A stretch of 64,000 bases of DNA from Diatrype stigma (taxonomy: Eukaryota > Ascomycota > Sordariomycetes > Xylariales > Diatrypaceae), in the NCBI GenBank assembly GCA_022225965.2, contig JAKJXP020000059.1, positions 62,001-126,000 on the forward strand, in the 5' to 3' direction. Position 1 is the first letter of the stretch. Each line of letters starts with the position of its first letter. The translations under genes and the position numbers were made by a program. The notes beneath the pieces are model-generated. The model saw nothing but the letters and a program-made list of their open reading frames with translations, ran no database searches and had not been told where the DNA came from. This document shows, in pieces, positions 12,431 through 24,153 of this stretch.

Positions 12431-13559
12431 AGACAGACTTCGCTCGGGTATTCGGTACTCCTGCTTGTGTTTGTGACCTAACTACGAGGCCTGTGTATAG
12501 GGCTGATGTGTGTTGTCCCGGCCTCGGCTGTTGCAACGGTGTTACTCGTTCGGGAACGCAGCTGCTTGTTTTTCTGTGGTTCCAGATCGGGTTTATCAGA
12601 AAGCCAAGTGGATGTTTGGCGTGGGCTGGATGATAGGATGGGTTGCGTTATGACGTTGCAGGCATCTCAGATCTTGATCTCCTCTGAGAATCCCCACCTG
12701 ATCACTCCTTCAGTCTCAAGATTCGATTAGCGATGTCGTAGAAACCAAGAGCTTTGGTTTATGCTCACTTGAGTTGGGAATACCGAGCATCAAGTGATGA
12801 CATTTACCTAACAAGCGCTTAAAAACAGTCTATACTATCAGGAATGCGGCAAGAACTTGAGCTTCCCACGGCGTATTATTGACGTCATATACGTTAGCTG
12901 TGTCACGATGCTGCCCCGCGATATCCCAACCCCCCCCCCCCCCCCCCACTCCCGCAACGATATATGCATTCTGATTATGCCCAGGTTCTCCTGATCCCGG
13001 CGATTTATTACTATAGGCAATTCACTTGGGATTCTGAAGGTTCTGGACTCTGTTGTTGTCTATGAGAATGGGAAGGAAAGGAAGGTCTAGCTGCTGCTTA
13101 TAGACACAATTGCCAGAATGGGCTTCCTAGGGAGTCCATTCCTGTTGTCCGTTATCTCCAATTGTTCCTATAGCTTATCGGCTTCCCTGCTATAACTTAC
13201 AGTCTCTCAGGATCCACAACGTTCGGGTGCTCCCCGTTTCCCTACTGTTTCAACAGGCATCGGCTACCACCTACATTGCCATGTAGGTATCAGGAGGCAT
13301 GGGGTTTCGTCTACTTCGATGTGGAGCGAATCTCCAACAGCGCGCCCTTCGACTGACAGTGCGAACCCGCAGCTATCGACATACCTGGTAATATTTCACC
13401 CCTCATCGTCCTCGGCGCTTTCACGGGGGATGATAACAGGTACATTGGCCAATATTGGCTACTCATGCTTGACCATAGATAATAGATAAAATTTTCCAAG
13501 TTAGGGAGAGCAGACCAGACCAGCTAGTTAGGGCATTTCCTCAGTCCCCATCATCAATC
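12431..13559. promoter_or_regulatory. Divergent spacer between the glycine-zipper and HAD genes
   Basis: The minus-strand gene starts at 12430 and the plus-strand HAD gene at 13560, so this 1.1-kb spacer holds both upstream regions. It contains an 18-base homopolymer C run (12930-12947). I see no convincing extra gene. Specific transcription-factor sites cannot be assigned by eye. Confidence 0.45.
12930..12947. repeat. Poly(C) tract of 18 bases
   Basis: This is an uninterrupted run of 18 C residues between two divergent gene starts. Such tracts are prone to length variation and sequencing error, so its exact length should be treated with caution. Confidence 0.9.
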
Positions 13560-14378
13560 ATGACGTCCTCTAATAAGAACATTGTTTTCGACGTCGTCGG
13601 CACTTTGGTGTCGTACGACAAGTTCTTCGAAAGCCTAGAAGCCGTATGTGGAGACCGGCTCCGAGCCGTCGGAGCCGCGCCCAAGCTGTTCGGTCACCTG
13701 CTGCTAGAGACGGCCGAGCGCGAGTACACGTACCTGAGCCTGTCGGGGCGGTACATCCGCTTCTTCGACCTGTTCCCCTCGCTCATCTTCCGCGCGCTCG
13801 CGTACGCGGGCGTCCGGGAGCCGCGCCGCTTCGCCACGCCGGAGGAGCTCGAGCGCATCGTCGGCGCGTACAGCGAGCTCGGGATGCGGCCCGGGGCCGC
13901 CGAGTGCATCGCCAAGCTGCGCGCCGCCGGCTTCACCGTCTGGGGCTTCACGGCCGGCGACCGCGAGCGCGTCGGGGGCTACTTCGTCAAGGCGGGCGTC
14001 GAGCTGCCCGCCGAGAACCTGATCTCGTGCGATTCGATCGGCAAGTCCAAGCCGGAGCCCGACGCGTACCGCCCAGTCCTCGAGAAGTTGGCTAGCCCTG
14101 GCGGTGCCCAACCATGGTTTGCCGCCGCTCACATGTGGGATGTATCGACGGCGCGAACTCTAGGGTGAGTACGGGTATTTCTTCATCGCTTACCTCTTCC
14201 TCTCGGGGTTTTGGTAGCAGGCAATGTCTGACTTTTCTATTCTGCCAGATTTAAAGGCGCGTACACGACGGTACTAGAAGGAGACCCCTTGCACGAGATC
14301 TTTGGAGACATGGATGTCGTTGCCGATAGCCTCCCTGCCATGGCAGATAAGATCATTGCTGCAGAAGGGAACCCCTGA
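13560..14378 (+). CDS. HAD superfamily hydrolase, haloacid dehalogenase type II-like, 244 aa
   Basis: There are two exons, 13560-14164 and 14249-14378. The donor is GTGAGT at 14165 and the acceptor is TGCCAG at 14248; the split codon is Gly. All four HAD motifs are visible. Motif I is FDVVGT with nucleophile Asp11; the family usually has Phe or Tyr where Val13 lies. Motif II is FTAG around Thr131, motif III is Lys164 in KSKPEPDAY, and motif IV is AAHMWDV with Asp194. The AAHxWD segment, the inserted cap between motifs I and II, and the length match fungal type II haloacid dehalogenases. These cleave carbon-halogen or phosphate-like bonds through an aspartyl intermediate, probably in the cytosol. 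The true substrate is unknown. The gene lies 0.6 kb upstream of an FAD oxidoreductase in the same orientation. Confidence 0.9.
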
Positions 14379-14967
14379 TGGGCTTATTAGACCTCTATGG
14401 CAGCCCCTTGTTGTGTCTTGAGTTGAGATTTTTCACTTGTACCTATAGCAGGAGTACCTACCATATCACTAGTAATTGCATGTCTATTCTTTTTCAAGGG
14501 GTAGATTTACTACTTATAGCATCGTGAGATGAATGAGCCCTAGTGTATCTGGCCTGCTTGATAGCCGATCTTACTGTGTCTTCACTAACAATATATACAA
14601 GACTAATACCTTGTAATCTACCTCTTTTAAGGCCGCTGTATCGCTATAAATTGCCGCAGGGTCAGGTTTGTGTCAATTATGAAGAAATCAAGACTATGGA
14701 ACATCGAGCGAAGGTCTTCCATGCGCTGCAAAACACACGACCAGGCGAAGAACATCAATGTTGGGAGCTTTGATAAGAACAAGGACCCCGCCGCTTTCTG
14801 TTCCGATGCCGGATTCCCCGGCGGAGCGGGGAGATTAGTCTATATCGCTCGGGGTCTACTGCTGCTTATAGGCAGTCCAAGCATCCAGGATCCTGATTGA
14901 GCTTCTCGGATAATCAATAACCGCACCAGATTTTGGTTTTACGCATACCTCTAACGGTAGACTCGAA
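14379..14967. promoter_or_regulatory. Spacer upstream of the FAD oxidoreductase
   Basis: This is a 589-base spacer between two plus-strand genes, holding the HAD 3' flank and the oxidoreductase 5' flank. A GC-rich near-palindrome with complementary CCCCG/CGGGG arms lies at 14815-14830. I see no coding region. Confidence 0.4.
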
Positions 14968-16616
14968 ATGGCACCCTTCCCTGTGAGTAATTCTACGGTG
15001 TCATTCTGGCGCCAGAACACACATGTTCTCGATGACCATCGGACCACGCCGGAAGTGCCCGCTGAGGTTGACATTGCCGTAATTGGGACCGGCTATGCCG
15101 GGGTGTCAACCGTTTACCATATGCTCCAGTCCTGCAAGGAGAGGAACGCAGCCCCGCCGTCGATTGTCTTCCTGGAGGCGCGCCAGGCCTGTTCCGGGGC
15201 TACAGGTCGAAACGGTAAGGAAGAGATAAGGGCCAGGGCCCCTTTCTCGGGGATCCCAACAAGTTGAACATTCAGCGCTGAGACGGAGGCTGATCGCTTC
15301 GCAGGCGGCCATCTAAAACCGGACCCATACAATCATCCGTCAGCCATCGCTGCGACCCACGGGGTCGAGGCCGCGGCGGAAGTGGCCAAGTTCGAAGTAG
15401 ACCATGTCGCGGCCGTGAAGAAAGCCGTCGACGACGAGGGTATCAATTGCGATCTCGTGTTGACCCGGTGTACGGACACGTTCTTGACGCAGGACCTCAA
15501 TCTTCGAATGCAGCAAGGGATTCAGATGCTCAGGGATCATCAAGTGCCCGAGGCGGAGAGGCTCGTCTGTGCCGAAGGAGAACAGGCCGAACAGGTATAT
15601 TATATGCATCCGACTTTGCGCACTAAGCGTAGCCAAGCGGGAAGACTTCTTTGAACTGGCTGACCAGACATCCTTAAAAAGGTTTCCGGCGTCAAAGGGG
15701 CGAAAGGATGTGTCTCGTACACAACAGCGCATCTTTTCCCATACAAGCTCGTAATGGGGCTTCTTTCCAAGCTTCTAGATTCCGGGGTTGTCAACCTGCA
15801 GACGCACACGCCCGTGTCGAAAGTAGACAAATCGCCCGACCCCGAGGGTTACATCGTCATCACGACAGCACGCGGGGTTGTTCGTGCGAAGAAATTGATT
15901 TACGCTACCAACGCCTACACGGCTGCCTTGCTCCCTGAGTTCGAGGGGAAGATCGTCCCCGTAAGAGGAGTCTGCTGCCATATCGTCCCGGAAAGAGAAC
16001 CAGCGTCTCCGCTTACCAACTCCTACATCATCCGCCAGGGGGACCTGGAGTACGACTACTTGATCCCGCGCTTGGACGGCAGCATTATTGTGGGCGGCGC
16101 CAAATCGCGGTACTATCATGACAAAGACAGCTGGTACGGTAATGTCGAGGACGACAAGATGATCGAAGGGGGTAAAGCCCATTTCGATGGATATATGCAG
16201 CGCACGTTCCGGGGCTGGGAGGACAGTGGTGCCAGTATATCGAAAATATGGACTGGGAGTGAGTATAAAACCCCGTTCTAACTGCTCAATCTAACTACTG
16301 TGTGCTATTGTGTAACGGACCTGACCGTTCATTTCCTCGTGCCGCAGTAATGGGCTATTCCGCGGACGAAGTCCCATTTGTGGGCACCGTCCCCGGACGA
16401 CAGAACCAATATATAATCGCGGGCTTTACAGGCCACGGTATGCCGCAGGTCTTTCTGTCTGCGAAGGGCCTCGCGGCCATGGTATTGCAGGGGGAGAGCT
16501 TTGCGAATACCGGTATACCAAAGATATTCGAGGCTACGCAACAGAGATTGGACAACCCGCGTAACGCAATTCTGGAGGCATGGGAAGCTGGCCAGCACAC
16601 GAAAGGGAAGTCATGA
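14968..16616 (+). CDS. FAD-dependent oxidoreductase, DAO family, 460 aa
   Basis: There are four exons: 14968-15214, 15305-15594, 15682-16258 and 16348-16616. All introns are GT-AG and the reading frame stays open throughout. The Rossmann dinucleotide fold is at residues 35-70, with GTGYAG at 40-45 and the ribose-binding acid Glu70. Next comes the DAO-typical GATGRNGG segment (77-84) that contacts FAD. The C-terminal part has the GIMGYSADEVPFVG block and the GFTGHGMPQVF block, both typical of fungal amine/amino-acid oxidases of the DAO fold. No signal peptide is seen and no clear peroxisomal C-terminal tripeptide (it ends GKS). The likely reaction is FAD-linked oxidation of an amine or amino acid with oxygen as acceptor; the substrate is unknown. 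The second intron (15595-15681) has donor GTATAT, a weaker match, and is the least certain boundary. Confidence 0.9.
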
Positions 16617-18336
16617 CGGGGGGGCACTTCGGTTGTTACGCCCCTTTCATCATTAGAAAGCTAGAGAAACTGTTGGGGTACGATGGTACCACTAATACTA
16701 TAGACTGGTGTAGCTTTGGCCAACTCATAGTTATTGACTAAGAATCTAGAGACACACATCCTTGTCTCAGTTATGTACAGGATTTTGTAAGATCTCAGTA
16801 GGACAGTAGCACTTTGACTCCAGATTCTGCGGGTGACCGGCGGCGCCAAGATGCCTTGATATCGTAGTTGGCTGCCGCCTCTCGAGACCGAGAGCTTGAT
16901 GCTGACTAGGTGGTGAATTCGTTACTTTGTGTACCCCTCCCTCCTTTTACTCGCGAGTCACAGCTGTCTAGACCAAGCACCCCAAGCACCTCACGATTAG
17001 GACTAAAAGGGGAGAGGAGGTATCATGTATGGCGGCTTTCAATGTGCTACTTGCACAGAGGTGTCATGCACAGGTACATTAGTTCCACCAAGCCCACTCC
17101 AGGTGGGCTAGAATGAAGCATTAAAATCAGAAACATTTTGGACTATTCTTGTATTATTTGAAGAGCTTACTCGTTTTGGCAGAATACGGACGGTGGAAGT
17201 GGTGGTTGATGTGATAGTGACAATCACATGTGTGTGCACCTAATATTAGACTTGCTTTTCTTTTGAATAACGAAATCATATTAGTATCTAGTCAATAGTC
17301 TACTACATGTTATATCCGTGAGCTTAAGCAGGTATTTTTCATTTTCCTCCCCAGGATTCCTGAGGATGTGCCCCTGGGGCCATGGACCCCCCGACGCTTT
17401 ACCCCACATCCGGAACCAGACTCCCGGGTCAGCCCGATAGAACCCATAGCCGTGGATGAGAACGAGATAGCGTTACATTTGCCCCGCCTGGACCCTTACA
17501 GCATACATAGTACTTCCCTACATATGAATGGCCGGCTTGTATGAAACCTAGCCGGCATGAGGTGCCGTGGGCAGTCGGCTCTGCTACAGCACATATATGA
17601 CGGAGGGAATAAAACGAAATAAACGAAGATAAAATAAATAAATTCATTTATATAGCTTTCTCCACCGATAGAGGCGAGATTTAAAGAGGGGGGGCGGGGG
17701 AGGACAGGTAGCCCAAACCCGTTAGGAGACTCATCTTAGAAGGACCGACTTGGTGACGGCGCCTTGAAAACCTCAACCGAAATTCTAAGTACTCTTTCGG
17801 GCGTCGTCGCCCTTTCGCCGAAGATCGGCAAAGTTGGAAATATTCCGGGGAGATGGACGGACCTATTTGGCATCACCTGGCCTGGAAAACCTGGTAATTT
17901 GACCGGCCCCAATAGAAGCTGGGTACCGAGGGGCTGGGATAGGGATTGAGAATATAGCTCGTCGGCAAGCAGAACGGGAAGAGAAGACGTTACTAGAGAT
18001 CACACCAGGGGTGTCCTATACAATACCCTAGCTGTAGGATCAAGTGATAGCTTTTTGCATAGGAGCTCCAAAGGCGTGCCCGCGATGGGAAGGAGGTGCG
18101 CGATTATTGTATCTAACTACTAGACACCCGAGCAAGAGAAGCCAAGCCGCCCGCTCGCTCGCTCACTCGCCCATCCCCAATCTAGGGGGGGGGGAACAGA
18201 GCTAAATAGGCAAAGTCTACTTAGTCAAAATCCCCTCAACACCTTCAGAACGCTTCGCTTCGCTAAGACAGACCATTGTAGAAAGCAAGCGAGCGAGCAG
18301 GAGAAAACCATCAAGGCAGTCCAGTCGTCCATGGTC
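16617..18336. other. Convergent spacer, no gene recognised
   Basis: This lies between the 3' ends of the oxidoreductase (+) and the zinc-finger gene (-). Only frames of at most 72 codons occur. Simple features include an A/T-rich stretch near 17620-17650 and a CGCTCGCTCACTCGC-like run near 18153. No RNA gene was found. Confidence 0.5.
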
Positions 18337-20625
18337 TCAGTCCTTCTTAGAGTCACCACCGCCCCCGGCCCCTCCCCCAGGCCGGCGAAACTTCCTCTTA
18401 TCCTTGCGGCTCATCAGCCGCCTATCGCGGGTTCCCTTGCCGCCCTCCCAGAAGCCGCGGCCCTTGCGGCCGATGACGCTGCGGCCGCAGAAGGCGCAGG
18501 CCTCGGGGCTGTAGTTCTGCTCGCGGCTGCACCAGCCGCAGATCATGCGGGTGGCCCACTCCTGGGTGTGGCCGTCGCCGTCGGCCTCGACGGCGGCCGC
18601 GTCGTGGCACCGGTCGCAGGGGTAGACGCGCCCGCAGCACGAGAAGCGGAACCAGCGGTACGAGCGCCGGTAGTGCGGGCAGGCGCCCCGGTCGGGAAGC
18701 GGCTCGCCGGCGTGCAGCCCGAGCTTCTCCTGGCGCCGCCGGGGCCCCGCCGTGGGCGGGAGGGCGGAGCCGCGCGTGATGGCAAGGAACTTCACCTCGG
18801 GGATCTTGAATGTGAACCGCCCGTGGCACTCGCGGCACACGTTGGTCGTGGCCTCGCCGCGGACCGACACGAGGCCGGGGCTCGGGCTGGAGCACTTCGA
18901 GCATGTCGGTACGAATGTGCTTTTGTATCATCATCACCATTGATTAGAACGCTGGTACGCAGAATTGATCTTTTCTTGCCAATGAATTTGGATAGTATCT
19001 CGGAAAGTGGAAGTTGGGTGGAAGTGGGAACACATAACATACCTAGGCAGCATGTCGGCGACTGTGCAGCCGGAGACGTCGATGAAGCCGGCCCGGACCG
19101 AATTTTGATGGACCATCTCTTGGCGGAACGTGGCCGTGAACGCCGTGGCGCACTTCTTGCAGCTGGTGGCCTTCTCGACCCCAGGCCGGAGGCCGGCGAT
19201 GTCGTTGAGGGTCCGGCAGCGCTCGCACTTGACGACGAGGCTCAGGATGGCCACTTGGAGCAGCTCGATGCTGTGCAATTCGATGTAAGGGAACGATATG
19301 GAAGTTCCCCTCTCGACTGGCTGTGCGACTGCTCCGGCGACCGTATTTGGCGGGGCAGCAACCGCCACGCCACCCTCGGAGTCGTCCGAGTCCCAAGAAT
19401 CGTCGTCACCTGAGCCGGAGCCTCCTGAATCCTCTTCTGATTCATGCCCACCAACACCCCATTCTGGAGGTCGGGGAATAGTGTGGATGTGGCTCCTCGC
19501 ATCCTCACTGGTGGCGACAGCATCCTTGAGAGATCCGGCTTGCTGTTCCGTGTTGCCTTCAGGGGCCTTGATACCTATTGTTCCTGGGGTCTTCGTTGCT
19601 GTCTTCGAAGAAGACCTCTGAGCCTGCTTCGCGAGGGTGTGGAGATTCTGTGATAGATAGTTGATGTGGCTTGTCAGCGTCATCTGGCGCTGCTGAACGG
19701 CCCGAGCAGCGAAGGCTTCTTCTACCGCCTCGGCGTCCTCTGAATCGACGTCGTTTAGAAGGATGCGCAGCTGCTGTAAAGGGTACAGCAGCGGTACGAT
19801 GATCTGGACAGACTGGATGGATTGCAGCCCCGCGGGCAGCTCGGATCGTCGCTTCGGCTCTAGCGGCAGCGTGTAGACGACCCCATCGGCGGATTTCTGG
19901 TACGACGACATACGCCCCATCCGAGATTCCAGTTGCCTGATATCCTGGGCTCGTCTTGCCTTGGCATTCACGATCTCGTCTTTCGTAAAAGATTCATCCG
20001 GGACATACGTTACACGCGGTGCTGGAGCCGGCGTTGGCAGCAAGTTCTGATCTGTCGATATAGAAGGGCCACCTAGCGCCGTGGGAGTATCGTCTAGGTG
20101 CCTCGTATCCCTGAACGCCACAAGGGTAACGGTATCCGTCTTCCGTTCAGACAGGAAGGCCTCCAGGTTCTTGTCGAGCGCGTTAGTGAGTGCGAGGAGG
20201 GTGGTTGCACCATGCCCCTCCCGGGCGAGTCGCTCCCACCCCCGCTCTATGTTCACGCTGAACCCGCGGGGAATGTCGGTGTTCTTGACCCGGAGCGCTG
20301 GGAGCGCTCCCCCATTCCCTGCCCCTGGCCCTGCTCCTGACCCTGGGTACGATGCAGGAACCTGAAGTTCGCACTCCAGGAAGTCGAGCTCGAACGGAAA
20401 ATCCGGATCCGAGGGCCTGAGCCGGAAGGCCAGATTCGTCGTGCCATTCCGCAGATTGTTCTGTGTGGCCGAGAACCGCCGCTTGATCTGTTCGATCTGG
20501 TACCTTCGCGGATCTTCCGTTTGGGTGTTTGGGACCGGCTTAGACACCGCCCGGTTCGGGGACGGTGCAGCCACAGCTTGACGGCCGTCGATAGCGCCGC
20601 CAGGCATATCCCTAGTGGATATCAT
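18337..20625 (-). CDS. CHY-type zinc-finger protein, 721 aa
   Basis: There are two exons on the minus strand, 20625-19043 and 18919-18337. The intron has donor GTATGT and acceptor AAAAG and splits one Arg/Ser codon. The N-terminal 220 residues resemble an RWD-like alpha/beta region (FELDFLECELQVPASYP around 75-90). Residues 340-410 are acidic and Ser/Asp rich and probably disordered. Paired cysteines follow at roughly 450-500 and 530-560. The CHY finger spans about 608-673, beginning CPHY and continuing with CC, CDRCH, CGWC and CAFC pairs. The last 45 residues are very basic and Gly rich. CHY fingers bind zinc and occur in Pirh2-type ubiquitin ligases and in yeast Hot13. Here no RING follows, so ligase activity cannot be assumed. 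The job is probably metal-dependent protein binding in the cytosol or nucleus. Confidence 0.88.
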
Positions 20626-23600
20626 GTTGGTGGTGGTACCGGTGTCACTTTAAGAGTCACAGTCAAGGATTTTCCTTTCGGATGACCTATTGAACTGTTT
20701 GTAAGCTCGTTGTCACCTCTGATTGGCTGGCGGTCTGATCAATAATTAAGGGGTCGATCTAGGATGCCAGCTCTACTGCTGCATAAGCATCCAAACATCA
20801 AACTGTAACGATCTGACTGGACAGTAACCTAGAACCTTATGACAGAAGTATGAGGTATGCGTCGAGTCAAATAGGGGTTGGCCCGAGATCAAAAGCTCGT
20901 GGTAATTTGCTTGCATGGGAGTGATGAATCAGGCTGAATCATACTGAACCATGCAGAAAAGATGGAGTCATCGAGACCTCAGATCTGAAATGGTTATGCA
21001 AAAGGAGACCATTCAAAAGCCTGGCAGGCCTGGCTAGGTGAGGCTGTATGTTACTATTTGCCACATGGGACGGCTGTCGCCACTTGTTGACCCATTCGAT
21101 ATAACCTGGAAGCCCCTGGAAGCCCCGGTGCAGTGGATGGGCTTGCAAGGGGAGAAATCCAGTCATTGTCATCGTCTCCATCCAATGATTTCACCATCTC
21201 ATAATGATCGCAAACTTCCACGAAGGCTACTTAGTTACTCTTATCGAGTCTCAGTTGCATCTCTGAATGGGCTGTACTGATATACATTGTATGTCATTAT
21301 TCGGGCTACTTTCCTTATGCTTATCGCATCGGCAATGGGAGCCCTCAAACCCGCTATTACTGTGCAAGATCCATTTAGTACTTCGTAGTACTAGACTAGT
21401 TTGCGTACTATGTATAGATGATTCAGGGCGGGGGCAATATCTCAAAAGATCTCTTTACTAAGACATATATTTAGTAGGAATGAATGTGTAATAGATCTGG
21501 TCGTGGTCGCCGAGTACAAAGCCCTCTCATAAGGAACTCACGTAGTTCAGAGCGGAAGTGCATCCGGTATGAGCCAGGAGTGTGCTCTTACAACAACCAA
21601 TCAGTCAATTGACCTCGCCTCTAATCGAAACCCAGTATCTCTAAAAGTCGTTTACAGGTGATTCTCTAACGGTACGAAGTGGTCAGTGATCAGGTAGCTG
21701 CGGCCTACTCGCTTTGCATAGCGGACAGTGTAACGAGGTATGCATGGTCAGATACAGGCAGGCTTCCGATACTGCAAATACGTTCTTGCTCCTGCGAACT
21801 ATCAGGTAGCTTCGCATCCGAGTTAGATGTATATAGATGAGAGATAGCCCGTGTCACTGACGCCTCAGTCTAAGGTGTAGTCAATGCTGATGTGAGTAGA
21901 TCATCCCCGGTACAGCCGATGGTAACCACCGAACACAATGCTTGGTCGAGCTTTGAGAAAAAGGATGCTGTTACAATATTGAAATCACCCCCTGGAGCTG
22001 AACATGTTGAAAAGTAATAGATCCAGTCAAAGTATGCTTCGCTAGAGTGTAGTCCCGGGTTACGAGGTCGATACCATTGCAGTCTCAGCACTGATTCGGA
22101 GCAGCCGCCGTGTCGTGTCGGGTCGTGTTCATAGAAGAGGTGTTTTGTTGAAGGGTATCACGATTAGAAATGGCGCAAGCCTCATCGGAATCGAGGGGAT
22201 CTACCGCGATCGCATTGGATCCACGGCATCGAACAAGCTGCGAGACGCTGTGCGGCATACGCCATGCAGTAGCTCGACTTCGTATAGGCTTCTTCTCAGC
22301 TCTATCACATCTACATAGTATAGGGGGTTACCTTCTGGGCTGGCGTTTCTTGGCAGTCAATTGTTTATTATTCGCCGGCCGATTAAATCGTATTAATCGA
22401 TTTAATTGTTTATTTCTCGAGTTCATTATCCCGCCAGCGACCTTGGTGTATTCCAGGTTTTTGGGAGCGTGAACCGTTCTGCGGCCCTATCGGTGAGGAG
22501 TGACTGCCAACTCATCAACATGGCAGCAGATGACCCCCTCAATTTCACAAGCGGTGAGATGGCCGGTTCAATTGCTTGGACCTGCGACGTCGGGGTCATA
22601 CCTCTCTCAGCCCCCGTTGGAGTCGCTGCACTCCGTAGGGCGTGGGGGTTCTTAGCCAACTGTACGATAATCCCGCGACGTAGATATGTAGGTATCTCCT
22701 TGTGAAAACGAGGCCGGACATGTGACAGAAATCTAGGTATGGCGGGGTGAACTGGCAGTTGCTATCATTCCAGCATACAGCTAGGCATGACGCATTGACT
22801 GGTCTCGCGCTGTGTCCCACTGAGGCCTCTTCGAGGTCAAGTGAGTCAGCCTGCGCGCGTTACTATCAACTGGTTGATGAGTTGTCCTGCGATATGAACG
22901 CCCAACCGTTGGTAATATGGTCATCGTTGGAGCTGATTAGGTACTTTATGACCTTGCACCTTGCACCTTGCACCTTGCACCTTGCACCTTGAACCTTGCA
23001 CCGAAAAGCCGCGGTTGAGGTGTGTCTTGTTCTGACGCTTCCCTGTGCGGGGAGGCATTTGGTGATGTATAGCAACTGGCGTCTTCGTGTGTCTTGCTAC
23101 CTCCCAGGTAGGTTGGCTGGTAGGTATCTCGAAGAGGTGGGTTACTTGCAGATACTTGGCTCGAGTTACGGTTACATGGTGGTTGAGCAATATTGGGGAA
23201 AAGAAAACAAGAAATAAACAGGTGAATAAATCGGTAAAAGACTATTGAATAATATTATATTGCATGAGACGATAAAGAAGTCCTCCAGACCAGTATCCCA
23301 CGGTTTACTGTAGCTGTGTAGATGGCATACAGTAGCAGAATGTCGGAAATGTCCAGCGTGAGAATTCAAGGTTGCTTTACATACATGCTTAGGTAAGTAG
23401 AGGCATCTCTTCAAATGAGTCCCCGCTGACTAAGATCAGCTTAATACCCGAGTGCCCGTCAATAGGGAGGAAACATACATAACATACATACATGTAGGTA
23501 GGTAGATGCTGGCTGATGCTGTAACTGTAAGACTTACGGCATTGCCTATGGGGCCTCCACGGGGACTTCAGGAGGCACTTTGTGGGGAAGGGAAGTTGTC

Positions 23601-24153
23601 GCTATCAGTGACTATTGTACCGGACTGCCGGAGTGGTAGGCGGCCCTCCTCACCCCATCCTACTACTCATCACAAAGGGTGTGGTGTATGCTTTCATCAT
23701 TCCCGCAACCCTTTCCTTGCTGCTTTATTTTTGGGCTTAATACTTACAACCTTTGATAAATAAATGCTAAATTGATCTTAATTAACTAATAATACATTTT
23801 GTCTCTTTACCCGAGCCCCCTTCCACCCCTGTCCCATCCCCTGTGTGGGCTGGGTCTCGGTAAGCAATGACGTAGCAACCATCAGGGTCTCAGCTACCCA
23901 TGAGAATCCTACTACAAGCTAAACAATATATCAAATCTGGCATTTGGGGGGTATTGGTCAGCCTTGAGCACAAGGCTATTTCCAATCCTTGCCCGTGGTC
24001 ACGAGCTTCCATGCTGTCGCGCTATGTAGCTTGGGGTGGTGGCTTCATCGAGATGAAGAGGCTCTAGTTATGTGTTCTACCCATGGAGGTTGTCTTTGAT
24101 GATATCATCACATATTGTGGCTAATGCGTTGGGAATGCCGGATCAGCCGTCGC
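20626..24153. other. Long spacer, no supportable gene
   Basis: This is 3.5 kb upstream of the zinc-finger gene and downstream of the secreted-protein gene. Frames do not exceed about 100 codons and overlap on both strands. A 7-bp tandem repeat lies at 22951-23002, and TACTTCGTA occurs at 21379. I see no mobile-element terminus or RNA gene. Confidence 0.5.
22951..23002. repeat. Seven-copy tandem repeat of a 7-mer (ACCTTGC)
   Basis: Seven consecutive ACCTTGC units, the sixth with one substitution, are followed by a partial unit. This is a minisatellite in intergenic DNA. Because 7 is not a multiple of 3, overlapping frames shift with copy number, which argues against coding. Confidence 0.9.

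Noticed and set aside
13646..14132. Frames of 149 and 142 codons over the HAD gene
   Set aside because: They overlap a gene with all four HAD motifs; compositional shadows.
18331..19413. 360-codon plus-strand open frame
   Set aside because: It is antisense to the CHY zinc-finger gene, whose exons carry clear Cys/His motifs and splice sites. The frame is produced by high third-position GC.
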